The notes under the pieces: generated by a model
What the model was told of the DNA's origin: nothing
Databases searched by the model: none
The model's input: only the letters and a program-made list of their open reading frames with translations
NCBI RefSeq assembly: GCF_000156235.1
Contig: NZ_DS996809.1
Coordinates: 62,001-126,000, forward strand
Length of the DNA: 64,000 bases
Direction of reading: 5' to 3'
Source of the DNA: Pseudovibrio sp000156235
GTDB taxonomy: Bacteria; Pseudomonadota; Alphaproteobacteria; Rhizobiales; Stappiaceae
In this document: piece after piece, positions 17,458 through 26,541 of the stretch
How positions within the stretch are numbered: the stretch's first letter is position 1
Layout of the letters: every line of letters starts with the position of its first letter
Made by a program: the position numbers and the translations under genes

Positions 17458-19469
17458 TACTCCGCCGGTGCTGCAGCTGTTGCAACGCCGCCAGCTTTGC
17501 CCTTGCGTTTGCGGGCAGATACCGGAGCACCAACACGCAAGCGACGATCAAAGAGTGCGATACAGCCACCAAGCGACATGATCAGAGTGCCGATCCAGAT
17601 CAGCGTGATCAGAGGCTTGAAGTAGATACGTGTCACAATACCACCGTTCTCGTCAGAGTCACCTGTTGCGAAGTAAACCTGAGAGAAGCCGAAGGTTGCG
17701 ATAGAGGTTTCACTCATTGGCATACCGCTGGCAACATAAGCGCGCTTGGATGGTTCCATCACGCCGACAACGGTATCACCATTACGGAGCGTGTAGCGGG
17801 ACACGAGTTCCTGATAGTTTGGTCCGTCCTGGGTCCAGCTCTTTTCATAGGTGATATGGTAGCCATTTTGCTCCAGCGTTTCACCTGGATGCATCACTTC
17901 TACGTGCTCAGATTCAAAGGCCAATGTTGTGACGATACCAAGGACAGTAACGCCAAGACCAGCATGACCCAGAACTGTAGACCAGACGGTTGGCGTGAAG
18001 CCCTTGATACGGGACATGGCACGACCAAGGCCGATTTTGAACAGCTGCGAACGGTCAACGATTTCCCAGAGCGAGCCGAAGATTGCCCAGAACGCAAGAC
18101 CGAAGCCAAAGGCTGTCATGATGCTTGTTGTGCTGGCACCCATGAACCAGACCAGACCGACAGTCGCAAGTATGGACAATACAAACGCGGTGGTCAGGCG
18201 CTGAGATACCCCCCATGCATCACCGCGCTTCCAAGCCAGAAGCTGACCGAAAGGCATCAGGATCAGGACCGGGATCATGATTGGGCCGAATGTCAGGTTG
18301 AAGAATGGCGCACCTACGGAGATCTTATCGCCGGAGAACGCTTCCAGAACGAGTGGGTAGAGTGTCCCCACAAAGACTGCCGCACATGCTGTGGTGAGGA
18401 ACAGGTTGTTCAGGACCAGAGAACCCTCACGGCTGATTGGTGCAAACAGGCCGCCCTGACGCAGCAGTGGTGCGCGCCATGCGAACAGAGTGAGAGACCC
18501 ACCCACAAAGATCAGCAGGATCGCGAGGATGAACAGACCACGGGCCGGATCAACTGCGAATGCGTGTACAGAGGTCAGAACACCGGAACGAACGAGGAAG
18601 GTGCCAAGCAGCGACAAAGAGAATGTCAACAGTGCAAGGAACACAGTCCAGACCTTCAGTGCGTCACGACGTTCCATCACGATTGCGGAGTGCAAAAGTG
18701 CGGTGCCGGTGAGCCATGGCATGAAGGATGCGTTTTCGACCGGATCCCAGAACCACCAGCCACCCCAGCCGAGTTCGTAGTAAGCCCAGTAGGAGCCCAT
18801 GGCGATGCCGAGGGTCAGGAAGATCCAGCTTACAAGGATCCAAGGACGAACCCAGCGCGCCCAAGCGGCATCAAGCTTGCCAAGGATAAGGGCAGCTGCT
18901 GCGAACGCAAAGACAATGGAGAAGCCCACATACCCCACGTACAGGATTGGCGGGTGGATCGCCAGACCAACGTCCTGCAGCATTGGGTTCAGGCCGGAGC
19001 CCTGCATCGGGGCCGGGCTGATGCGCTGGAACGGGTTGGAGGCGACGATAACGAATAGCAGGAATGCGAAGGATACCCAGCCCTGCGCGCCGAGCGTTGC
19101 TGCTCGCAGGCGCTGCGGGATGTTGCTAGAGAACACTGCAACCAATGCGCCGAACAGCACCAGAATAAGCACCCAGAGAAGGATGGAACCTTCGTGGTTG
19201 CCCCATACGCCAGAGATCTTATAGATCAGTGGCTTATCGCTGTGGGAGTTCTGATAGGTGTTCAGAAGCGAGAAGTCGGAGGTCAGGTACGCCCAAGTCA
19301 ATGCGCCAAAGGAAACGCAAGTCAAAAGGAACATAATTACGGCTAGGCCGGGTGCCATACCCATCAGACGGTGGTCTGATTTAACTGCACCCCACACCGG
19401 AAAGACCGACTGAACAGCCGCGACGACCAATGCCAGGATGAGCGCATAGTGGCCAAGTTCAATTATCAT
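17457..19469 (-). CDS. ccmF: Cytochrome c heme lyase subunit CcmF
   Basis: The 670-residue multi-spanning membrane protein contains the tryptophan-rich WWD signature (WGGWWFWDPVENASFMPWL) and many conserved His residues. It takes heme from CcmE and ligates it to CxxCH of apocytochromes c. It is the third gene of ccmIEFH. The antisense frame is long and open but is a composition effect. Confidence 0.96.
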   Translation of the reverse strand: MIIELGHYALILALVVAAVQSVFPVWGAVKSDHRLMGMAPGLAVIMFLLTCVSFGALTWAYLTSDFSLLNTYQNSHSDKPLIYKISGVWGNHEGSILLWVLILVLFGALVAVFSSNIPQRLRAATLGAQGWVSFAFLLFVIVASNPFQRISPAPMQGSGLNPMLQDVGLAIHPPILYVGYVGFSIVFAFAAAALILGKLDAAWARWVRPWILVSWIFLTLGIAMGSYWAYYELGWGGWWFWDPVENASFMPWLTGTALLHSAIVMERRDALKVWTVFLALLTFSLSLLGTFLVRSGVLTSVHAFAVDPARGLFILAILLIFVGGSLTLFAWRAPLLRQGGLFAPISREGSLVLNNLFLTTACAAVFVGTLYPLVLEAFSGDKISVGAPFFNLTFGPIMIPVLILMPFGQLLAWKRGDAWGVSQRLTTAFVLSILATVGLVWFMGASTTSIMTAFGFGLAFWAIFGSLWEIVDRSQLFKIGLGRAMSRIKGFTPTVWSTVLGHAGLGVTVLGIVTTLAFESEHVEVMHPGETLEQNGYHITYEKSWTQDGPNYQELVSRYTLRNGDTVVGVMEPSKRAYVASGMPMSETSIATFGFSQVYFATGDSDENGGIVTRIYFKPLITLIWIGTLIMSLGGCIALFDRRLRVGAPVSARKRKGKAGGVATAAAPAE

Positions 19470-19539
19470 TAGGTTATCCTAGTATCCATTTGGCGCTGGA
19501 TAACCGGCTCTTTCGGCAGAGCCGGTTTCTCGTAGTTTT

Positions 19540-20010
19540 TTAGTTTACTTTGGAAGTCTGCTCAGCCGCAGCCTGCTCTTCTTCCATCCAGTGGCCGTCT
19601 TCCTTCAGGGTCTCGTAGACCTCTTTCGGCATGTAGCTTTCATCGTGCTTGGCCAGAACGGTATCAGCAATAAAGACACCCTTCTCGTCCATGTAGCCTT
19701 CTGCGATGATGCCCTGCCCTTCGCGGAACAAGTCTGGCAGAATGCCTTTGTAAGCAACCGGAATAGCTTCGGCCTGGTCAGTTACGCGGAAATGGACGAC
19801 TGAACCCCGGCTCTTGTCAACGGAGTCATCTTCCACCAGACCACCAAGACGGATGCGCTGCCCAACTGCAACTTGCTGTTCAGCGATGTCACTTGGACTC
19901 TGGAAATAGGTCACGCTGCTGGAAAGTCCATAAAGGACCAAGCCGACTGCCGACCCCAGCACCAATCCTGCAAGACCAATAAGCCCGAGTCTTTTCTGTT
20001 TACGTGTCAT
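19540..20010 (-). CDS. ccmE: Periplasmic heme chaperone CcmE
   Basis: The 156-residue protein has an N-terminal membrane anchor, an OB-fold beta barrel (QRIRLGGLVE, VHFRVTD) and the heme-binding segment LAKHDESYMPKEV with the covalently binding His at about 122 and Tyr at 126. It carries heme from CcmC to CcmF. It lies between ccmF and ccmI, separated from ccmI by a pair of palindromic repeats. Confidence 0.95.
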   Translation of the reverse strand: MTRKQKRLGLIGLAGLVLGSAVGLVLYGLSSSVTYFQSPSDIAEQQVAVGQRIRLGGLVEDDSVDKSRGSVVHFRVTDQAEAIPVAYKGILPDLFREGQGIIAEGYMDEKGVFIADTVLAKHDESYMPKEVYETLKEDGHWMEEEQAAAEQTSKVN

Positions 20011-20043
20011 ACTCGCAGTTCCGTAGATACGTTGCCAACGATA

Positions 20044-20086
20044 CGTATTCTTTTCCGAAAACCGGTTCCCACTTTTCGGGAATACG
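20044..20086. repeat. Interspersed palindromic repeat, copy 1 (ccmI-ccmE spacer)
   Basis: A 43-bp element with 7-bp arms CGTATTC / GAATACG encloses the core CCGAAAACCGG...CCACTTTTCGG. Related cores occur at 20158, 39139, 41038 and, in reduced form, 42007. It looks like the small mobile palindromes common in rhizobial genomes. It folds into a hairpin in either strand and lies within the ccm operon. Confidence 0.75.
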
Positions 20087-20157
20087 CTGTAGTGCCTTTC
20101 GGCAGTTCATGTTTTGCAGCTCGTCAGAGCATCTTTCGATGCGCTGACTATTTGTTT

Positions 20158-20204
20158 AGCATATCATTTTCCAAAAACCGGTAGCCGCTTTTCGGCGATA
20201 TGCT
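20158..20204. repeat. Interspersed palindromic repeat, copy 2 (ccmI-ccmE spacer)
   Basis: A 47-bp element with 8-bp arms AGCATATC / GATATGCT encloses a core very similar to copy 1 (CCAAAAACCGG, CCGCTTTTCGG). Between the two copies is another imperfect hairpin (TCAGAGCATC / GATGCGCTGA). The arms differ from copy 1, so the copies inserted separately or evolved with compensating changes. Confidence 0.75.
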
Positions 20205-20217
20205 GTAGCTGCCTGCC

Positions 20218-21378
20218 TTATTCGGCAGGGCTCAAGTTCAGACTCGCGGCCAACTGGTCGATCTGTTCCAGAGCTTTCGCATCATCCTTAAGGTTCTCTT
20301 TGGCACGAGCTACCGCTTTTGTAGCTTCTGCCTGTTCACCCAGAATAATGCGGGCCTGTATCAGTCGTCCCCATTCGGAGACAGAACCGCCCTCTTCGTT
20401 CAGGCGTTCGTCCAGCTGTATAACCATCTGGCTGATCATCTCATTGCGATCTTCTGCACTCATCTGCGCAGCCGCTTCAACTTCTTCAGCAGAAGGTCCT
20501 GCTGGCTGCTCAAGTGCCGGGATCGTTTCTGCTTCACCAGATACTACGGCGCCTCTTGCGATCAGTTCGTCACGCTGTGCCTTTGCAGCATCCACCCAAG
20601 GAGCATTTGAATCTGCTGTCTTCAGTAGTGCATTCCAGGCGGCCAGCGCTTCGTTTATCTGACCCTTCTGGCCCATAGCCATTGCCAGATAGTAGTAGGG
20701 TTGCAACATTTCAGGCTTGGCGAGATTGATCCGGCGCAAAACCTTTTCAACTTCTTCGGAAACCTGACCTTCATTTGCAAAGATGCTTGCTTCAGCCCAA
20801 CCTACCATCAGGTCGAGGTTCTCAGGAAACTGACTCAGCGCCTGCGCATAAGCGCGACGTGCTTTGTCAAACTGGCTGGTGCGCATGTAAACAGGCGCGA
20901 TAACCGCCCAGCCCTGTCCGTCTGTAGGATTTTCTTTGAGGTGATCTTCTGTTCTTGCGATCAGAACTTCAAGGTCTGCCTCGCCGGTTGTCGCGGCTAG
21001 GCGCTCAGCCCGTGGCTGATCAGGGATTTCCGGAGAACCGTATTGTAAATACATACCTAGCGCGGCCAGCGGCAGCAGAACAACCGCTGTCAGCTGCACA
21101 GCGCGCAAGCGCATTTTGGAGGGAGCCTCCTGGTCGTCACCCTCGTTTTGCTTGTGTGCGGCCAACAGGCGACGCGACACTTCAATTTTGGCGGCTTCGG
21201 CCATGTCCGGCGCGATGACACCGCGCTCGAGATCTTTTTGTATTTCTTCGAGCTGGGCGCGAAACACAGCTTCATCATTGCGCTCATCAGGATGAACCTT
21301 AGGAGAGCGAGCCAATGGAACGAGTACGGTCAATGCGACCGCCGCCGTCAAAATTGCGAGAACTAACCAGAATGTCAT
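20218..21378 (-). CDS. ccmI: Cytochrome c maturation TPR protein CcmI
   Basis: The 386-residue protein begins with a membrane segment (FWLVLAILTAAVALTVLVPL), a cytoplasmic loop with a leucine-zipper-like stretch, and a second membrane segment near residue 90-110. A periplasmic TPR region follows (DGQGWAVIAPVYMRTSQFDKARRAYAQAL and similar). It binds apocytochrome c and presents it to CcmF/CcmH. It is the first gene of the minus-strand ccmIEFH operon. Confidence 0.93.
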   Translation of the reverse strand: MTFWLVLAILTAAVALTVLVPLARSPKVHPDERNDEAVFRAQLEEIQKDLERGVIAPDMAEAAKIEVSRRLLAAHKQNEGDDQEAPSKMRLRAVQLTAVVLLPLAALGMYLQYGSPEIPDQPRAERLAATTGEADLEVLIARTEDHLKENPTDGQGWAVIAPVYMRTSQFDKARRAYAQALSQFPENLDLMVGWAEASIFANEGQVSEEVEKVLRRINLAKPEMLQPYYYLAMAMGQKGQINEALAAWNALLKTADSNAPWVDAAKAQRDELIARGAVVSGEAETIPALEQPAGPSAEEVEAAAQMSAEDRNEMISQMVIQLDERLNEEGGSVSEWGRLIQARIILGEQAEATKAVARAKENLKDDAKALEQIDQLAASLNLSPAE

Positions 21379-21516
21379 AGTGGCTTAAATAGACAGGTTC
21401 TAAATGTGAAAGGCAACAGTTCCCCCCCTGCGACGGGCAGTCGCACAAGCCATATACCCACAAAATACCTATGAAGTTGCACTTATTTTCTAAAAGACGC
21501 AGGCGCTACTAAGGGG

Positions 21517-22983
21517 TTAGGCCGCATCTTTCATGTATGTCCGCTGCCTGCGAATGAGGTTCGCAGTGTCTTCCGGCTCCAATGAGATCTCGCTCATCGA
21601 TATCAAACGGCTCAATTTTCTCGAAATTTCGCCATAATTCGGAGGGTTTTCGGTCTCGTTTTGCTCTTCTTTAGGAGCTGCCAATAGCTTCTCAGAATTG
21701 CGATCAATGAAGCGCTCGACATGATCTCTGGTTGAGCTCTGCAACTCGTTCAACCCAAGCACACCTGCATATTGTGAGGCTAACTTGGCGAGTTTTAATC
21801 CCCTCAAACATTTGTGATAGGAGCGCTGAATCTGCTCAAAACGGAAACCGCCTTGCAAATCGGCCAGATCAGGCTTGGTTTCTGAGGCGATTGCTTCTTC
21901 CAAAAGAGATGGCAAGTTGCGAATTTCATCACGCAGTAATCGGCATAAACGATTCTTTAGCTGAACCGCACGCTGTTGCCACTGATCGCAAGCATCGAAG
22001 CCTTTCAGTTCTTCCAGCTCTTCAAAGTGCAGTAGACAGGCATTGGCGGCCTCAGGCAGGCCAACGATGGCCTCCTCTTCCAAACGCCAGCCCTCGACAA
22101 CTGACACGCTCAGCTCCAGTGATGACAATGCAAACTCAACAAAGGCAGCGTAGGGCGTGCCCGTGACATCTCGCAGTGTTGGTACTGCGGCCAGTGCCTG
22201 CGCAAGCTTCATCAGCTCTACAGGGGCTTCATCGAGACGAAGGAACGCCAATGCGGCAAGGTAGTTCACCTCGCTGCGGTTCTCTTCGATATGGGCGCGC
22301 ATGTTCTTCAGATCACTTCCCGAAGACATGGTCAGGATATCTTCAGCAAATGGCGGCGTGCGGACCATCACCTTTTCCCAGGCAGGTGCACGTTCAAGGA
22401 TCACCAGCGCATCACGGAAGAAGTCAAAGTTGACGTGGCCGCCGACCTTACGGCGCAGCTTGGTTTTGATCTGGATGTCCTGATCCGCTGTTTCCAGCTC
22501 TTTCTTAGCTGCTGCTACCAGCCTTAAGCGCAAACCTTCTGCGCAGGTGGAGATTGCCTTTTGGATGGTCTCGTGCGTGGCTGGCAGATCCTGATGCTGG
22601 CACAGCTCTTCCAGAGCGGCGACGGCTTCATTGAACTCACTGGAGAGCAACTCCTGCCTCATGTAAGCCCAGAGCGTATCCATCACAGAGGCATCGATGC
22701 GACCCGGTTGAGGCGTGGTGAGCGGTGTTACGATCAGGAACGGTTGCAACGGGCTTAGGATTGCGCGCTTTAGCGGCGTATCAAGAGACAGCTTTTGCTC
22801 GGGAATGTAAGAGGCCTCACCCAGCAATCGGCGAATGGTGAGCAACATGAGGTCTGAGTTGGGAACAGATTTACCGCATTGAAGCGAGTCTTCGACAGAC
22901 CGTTCCAACATTCGCAGAGCAGGCTGAGACAAGGCGCTCAACACCTTCTCCATTTGCAATGCTTTATGGTTGACCTCGTGCAT
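21517..22983 (-). CDS. Conserved helical protein of unknown function
   Basis: I do not recognise this 488-residue protein. It has no signal peptide or membrane segment and is predicted mostly helical, with many Leu/Glu/Arg-rich stretches and a charged C-terminus. Codon use is like the neighbours. The start has an AGAGAG sequence upstream; a Met eleven codons in is an alternative. It stands alone between ccmI and the lipoprotein gene, with about 290 bp of non-coding sequence upstream. Confidence 0.75.
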   Translation of the reverse strand: MHEVNHKALQMEKVLSALSQPALRMLERSVEDSLQCGKSVPNSDLMLLTIRRLLGEASYIPEQKLSLDTPLKRAILSPLQPFLIVTPLTTPQPGRIDASVMDTLWAYMRQELLSSEFNEAVAALEELCQHQDLPATHETIQKAISTCAEGLRLRLVAAAKKELETADQDIQIKTKLRRKVGGHVNFDFFRDALVILERAPAWEKVMVRTPPFAEDILTMSSGSDLKNMRAHIEENRSEVNYLAALAFLRLDEAPVELMKLAQALAAVPTLRDVTGTPYAAFVEFALSSLELSVSVVEGWRLEEEAIVGLPEAANACLLHFEELEELKGFDACDQWQQRAVQLKNRLCRLLRDEIRNLPSLLEEAIASETKPDLADLQGGFRFEQIQRSYHKCLRGLKLAKLASQYAGVLGLNELQSSTRDHVERFIDRNSEKLLAAPKEEQNETENPPNYGEISRKLSRLISMSEISLEPEDTANLIRRQRTYMKDAA

Positions 22984-23095
22984 CCAAATCTCTCTGGTAC
23001 TCAGCTTTACTCTGACCGGACAAACACACGCCCGGCTCTCAATCCCTCAAAGCTCACTAGATCCGCTTAACGAGCTCTGGTTTCTTGTTTGAGCG

Positions 23096-23134
23096 CCTCT
23101 TCTTCCAAAACGAACTTGCTTTTCGGAAACGCGC
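23096..23134. repeat. Degenerate copy of the palindromic repeat
   Basis: The right half TGCTTTTCGGAAACGCGCTCTAG matches the 3' half of the palindromic family, while the left half (CTTCTTCCAAAACGAA) is decayed. It sits in the 293-bp spacer upstream of the unknown 488-residue gene, which holds no recognisable gene. Confidence 0.35.
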
Positions 23135-23276
23135 TCTAGCAGACAACAACCGCTAAAATTGTATTAGTTGATCAAAACTATCGGCGGAATTGCTTAATCA
23201 AATCTTGATAAGCGCGACTTTCCGCATGCGAAAGATGCGTTTCCTTCAGCTAAAACATGTGGTTTGGGAAGTTGGA

Positions 23277-23735
23277 TTAGTTGAGCGCAGCCCAGCGTTC
23301 GCCATCTTTACACGCAGCGCCTTTGATTACCTGCGTTTTTTCATCGTAAGCGATGGTGTGCTGGAAATCGCGGCAGCGACGATCGTTGACGTAATATACT
23401 GGACCGGACTTCACAGTGCCCTGCGCGCCAGAGAATCGGTTGCGCCAGACTACCTTGTTGCCTGCATCGGATGCGTTGAGGGCTTTGCTTTGTGCTTTGT
23501 AAACGGTGTCCAGATCACCACTTCTGAGTAGCTGTTTCAGCTGACCTTCCGTGGCACTGTCAATTGCAGCATGGGCCGCTGCGTTCTGCTCGCTATCAGA
23601 CGACCAGAAGCCGAAGATGGATGAGGAGGAATCATCGGCACTCGCGCTGGTGACATGGTCAGATGTAGCGCAGCCAGCTAAACCGCTAACGACTACAGGC
23701 AAGACCATCAGTTTTTTCCAGTTTCGCACCAACAT
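23277..23735 (-). CDS. 17-kDa-surface-antigen-like outer membrane lipoprotein
   Basis: The 152-residue protein has a signal sequence ending in a lipobox (SGLAGC) and a C-terminal region (VWRNRFSGAQGTVKSGPVYYVNDRRCRDFQHTIAYD) typical of the rickettsial 17-kDa antigen/RT0821 family. It lacks the usual Gly-zipper segment. It lies downstream of feuQ in the same direction, about 200 bp away, and may be separately transcribed. The role is structural or unknown. Confidence 0.8.
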   Translation of the reverse strand: MLVRNWKKLMVLPVVVSGLAGCATSDHVTSASADDSSSSIFGFWSSDSEQNAAAHAAIDSATEGQLKQLLRSGDLDTVYKAQSKALNASDAGNKVVWRNRFSGAQGTVKSGPVYYVNDRRCRDFQHTIAYDEKTQVIKGAACKDGERWAALN

Positions 23736-23933
23736 GCATCCTCATTGTCGCTTCTGCGACTTATCAGTTTTGCAGAAAGGAACTTTTGTCCTTTCCAAGG
23801 TCTCTCAGCAGAGGCCTCAAACCAAAGCAGCGCCATTAGCTTGAAAACACTTCCTTGGAGCAACCCCTTAAAACACAGTTACACTTACTATCAGTACTGT
23901 TTGAAACAGATGCAACCCCTGCCCCAAATCAGT

Positions 23934-25355
23934 TCAGATTGTGAGAGACGGCAAGATCACCGTTGCTTTCAAGCCGCCTAAATCACTATCGCCCAGTTCA
24001 AACGAACCACCGTAAATCCCTGCAATGTCAACAATTATGGACAAACCCAAACCTGTTCCCGGTACGGTCTCATCCAGTCTTTGACCTCTGCGCAGCGCAC
24101 GTTTTTTCTCTTCAGCACCCAGTCCCGGCCCATCATCTTCTACGATCAGACTGATAAGTGACGCAGAGGAATTGTTGTTTTTCAGCGTCACTGACACTTT
24201 TTTATCACACCACTTGCAGGCGTTATCCAACAAATTCCCAAGGATTTCTTCCAGATCTTGCTGCTCACCGCGGAACAACAGAGTCTCATCCATATCGACC
24301 GTGATTTCTGGCTGTTTGTCACGATGGATTTTCTCCATCGCCCGTGCCATGCGTGTCACCACAGGAGCGGCTTCACAGGACACACCAATCACACGGCGCT
24401 GTGCCGCCATACGTGCCTTTTCCAGATAGTGCTGAACTTGGCCCCTCATTATATCTGCCTGCTCGGAAACCTTCAGAGCGAGTGGTTCATCTGAGCTTCG
24501 GGCTTCGTTGGTAATGACAGACAGAGGCGTTTTCAGGGCATGAGCAAGATTTCCAACCTGAGTTCTGGAATGTTCCACGACTTCCCGGTTGGAATGGATC
24601 AAAGCATTAAGTTCAACGGCAAGCGGTTTCAGCTCTTTTGGCAGATCTTCCTGAACTTCCTCTTCTTTTCCCTGACGCACTCGGCCAAGACTTTCCTGAA
24701 GTTCGGTCAAAGGACGCAGACCGAAGCGGACCTGCAGGAAGATGGCTGCAACAAGACCAAGCCCCAGAACGCCAAGGGTGATCGCAGCCTGCCAAGCAAA
24801 GGACGCAGTGCTCTCACCCAGTTCTTTCGTGCTGCCTGCCACTGCGATTGTGACGGGTTGAAGTCCGCCAAACTGGATGCGTTTTTGCAGTACACGCAGC
24901 TCTCGGCCAGCAGGGCCAATAATGTTACGTGTCAACGCCAGCTCACCGTTCATGGGCTTTAAGCTGAGCGTATCACCAAAGAGCGAGTCGCTCTCATAGA
25001 GAACTTTGCCATTGCGCTGGACCGTCCAGTACCAACCGGAGAGCGGCATAGAGAAGCGTGGGTCACCAATGCGGCGCAGGGCGGAGTACTTCTGTGCTTC
25101 GTCGGCAGCAAGCGCACTGACGATTGCTGTCATATGCACTTCAAGGCGTTCATCGAGCGCCTTTTCACCAGCTTCACGGAACAAGGCAACGAGGATGGCA
25201 CCGGCAACAACCAGACTGACCAGCGCCCACAGGCCAGCAACAAAAATCAGACGCCATGCCAATGACGCCTGCTGTTTCTTGCGGATGTAACCGATCACAT
25301 TCCAACTTAAGGAAGCTTGCGACTGGTTGCTGTCTGGGCTGGGCTTATCAGGCAT
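23934..25355 (-). CDS. feuQ: Sensor histidine kinase FeuQ
   Basis: From the ATG with GGAAGAAG upstream, overlapping the feuP stop by 8 bp, the protein is 473 residues. It has two membrane segments (near residues 35-55 and 180-205), a periplasmic sensor, a HAMP-like linker, the H-box VGNLAHALKTPLSVITNEA and a HATPase with DNACKW, DDGPGL and GTGLGLSI. Together with FeuP it resembles the rhizobial pair that controls export of cyclic beta-glucans and osmoadaptation. A longer frame to 25385 is unlikely. Confidence 0.85.
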   Translation of the reverse strand: MPDKPSPDSNQSQASLSWNVIGYIRKKQQASLAWRLIFVAGLWALVSLVVAGAILVALFREAGEKALDERLEVHMTAIVSALAADEAQKYSALRRIGDPRFSMPLSGWYWTVQRNGKVLYESDSLFGDTLSLKPMNGELALTRNIIGPAGRELRVLQKRIQFGGLQPVTIAVAGSTKELGESTASFAWQAAITLGVLGLGLVAAIFLQVRFGLRPLTELQESLGRVRQGKEEEVQEDLPKELKPLAVELNALIHSNREVVEHSRTQVGNLAHALKTPLSVITNEARSSDEPLALKVSEQADIMRGQVQHYLEKARMAAQRRVIGVSCEAAPVVTRMARAMEKIHRDKQPEITVDMDETLLFRGEQQDLEEILGNLLDNACKWCDKKVSVTLKNNNSSASLISLIVEDDGPGLGAEEKKRALRRGQRLDETVPGTGLGLSIIVDIAGIYGGSFELGDSDLGGLKATVILPSLTI

Positions 25356-26013
25356 CTTCTTCCTGTAACCTGTAGCCCAGACCACGCACGGTCTCGATCA
25401 AGGAGCTGCCAAACTTCTTGCGCAGGCGGCCTACAAACACTTCAATTGTGTTGGAGTCGCGATCAAAGTCCTGATCATAGAGATGCTCGACCAACTCGGT
25501 TCTGGAGATCACTCTACCTTTGTGGTGCATGAGGTAGGAGAGCAGGCGGAACTCGTGAGAGGTGAGCTTCACGGACATGCCGTTTTTCGTCACCTTGCCT
25601 GCTTTGGTGTCCAGAACAATGTCACCGATTGAGATCTCGTTGGAAGCGAGGCCAGCAGCGCGGCGGACCAGTGCCCTTACCCGCGCCAGCACTTCTTCCA
25701 TATGGAACGGTTTGGCGACGTAATCATCAGCGCCTGCATCAATGCCAGCGACCTTATCACTCCAGCGATCACGGGCTGTGAGGATGAGGACCGGCATGGA
25801 GTGACCGTCCCTGCGCCAGCGTTCCAGTACGCTGAGACCATCCATCTGCGGCAGGCCAAGATCCAGAATGACAGCGTCATAAGGTTCGGTATCGCCGAGG
25901 AAATGACCTTCCTCGCCGTCATATGCTTTGTCGACAACGTAGCCAGCATCTTCCAGTGCTTCGCATAGCTGTCTGTTCAAATCGCGATCATCTTCAACGA
26001 TCAACATTCGCAT
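25348..26013 (-). CDS. feuP: Response regulator FeuP
   Basis: The 221-residue OmpR-family regulator starts MRMLIVEDDRDLNRQLCEALEDAGYVVD. The receiver has phospho-Asp in ILDLGLPQMDG and Lys in DDYVAKPFHMEEVLARVRAL. The winged helix ends with LRKKFGSSLIETVRGLGYRL. The sequence is close to my memory of rhizobial FeuP. The frame is open for 18 codons upstream, but those residues are unlike the family. It overlaps feuQ. Confidence 0.88.
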   Translation of the reverse strand: MRMLIVEDDRDLNRQLCEALEDAGYVVDKAYDGEEGHFLGDTEPYDAVILDLGLPQMDGLSVLERWRRDGHSMPVLILTARDRWSDKVAGIDAGADDYVAKPFHMEEVLARVRALVRRAAGLASNEISIGDIVLDTKAGKVTKNGMSVKLTSHEFRLLSYLMHHKGRVISRTELVEHLYDQDFDRDSNTIEVFVGRLRKKFGSSLIETVRGLGYRLQEEDA

Positions 26014-26110
26014 AAGAGGTACCCCGCACCAGCATTCAGGCCTATATCGCCGTTTAAATTCGTTCAAATTCGGGCAGAAAAATCTCTATCCAGAGTTCTT
26101 CGCGGCGCAG

Positions 26111-26404
26111 TTACAACCGGCGCCCTGTTCGTGCATCCAATGTCACTTGCGAGACATTGCCGTTGTTGAGCACGGAGAGCACATAGACCAACCCACCGCC
26201 TCGCTCACACAGCTTGGCTGAAAGGATCTGCCCGTTGACCCGCAAGGAGCCGAGCGGACGCGCCTGACCGCTGGCGACGGCTTGCCGGGTCTGGCTGGAG
26301 GACAAACACGCTGCCTGCGCAGGTGCAGACCAGGTGAAGACCGTTGTCGCCAAAGCCAATGCCATCAATGAGCGAGATAAGAGGTTGTGGAGTTGGTGTC
26401 TCAT
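26111..26404 (-). CDS. Small exported PepSY-like protein upstream of feuPQ
   Basis: From the ATG at MRHQLHNL the protein is about 97 residues with a signal peptide ending near PAQA. The short domain (LGSLRVNGQILSAKLCERGGGLVYVLSVLNNGNVSQVTLDARTG) has the PepSY pattern. Such proteins precede feuP in rhizobia and may act as a negative partner of FeuQ. It is in the same direction as feuPQ and may share its transcript. Confidence 0.75.
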   Translation of the reverse strand: MRHQLHNLLSRSLMALALATTVFTWSAPAQAACLSSSQTRQAVASGQARPLGSLRVNGQILSAKLCERGGGLVYVLSVLNNGNVSQVTLDARTGRRL

Positions 26405-26469
26405 AAGGCGTCTTCTAACCGGCACTGGCTGAACCTCACATGAACGAGGTGTTATTTATTTCAAAACAA

Positions 26470-26494
26470 AGACCTAGCAGATTCTCTGGGGTCT
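26470..26494 (-). terminator. Possible terminator of the GTA operon
   Basis: Downstream of the g15 stop the minus RNA can fold AGACC / GGTCT with an inner CAGA / TCTG pair and is followed by TTGTTTTG. The stem is short, so this is only a candidate end for the GTA transcript. Confidence 0.35.
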
Positions 26495-26541
26495 GTGATG
26501 TTTCTTGGCTTGCTTTGCAAATAATCCGGTAAAAGCACTTG

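Noticed and set aside
17856..19058. 400-residue antisense frame in ccmF
   Set aside because: Opposite a well-conserved membrane protein; the sequence is low-complexity and unlike any protein.
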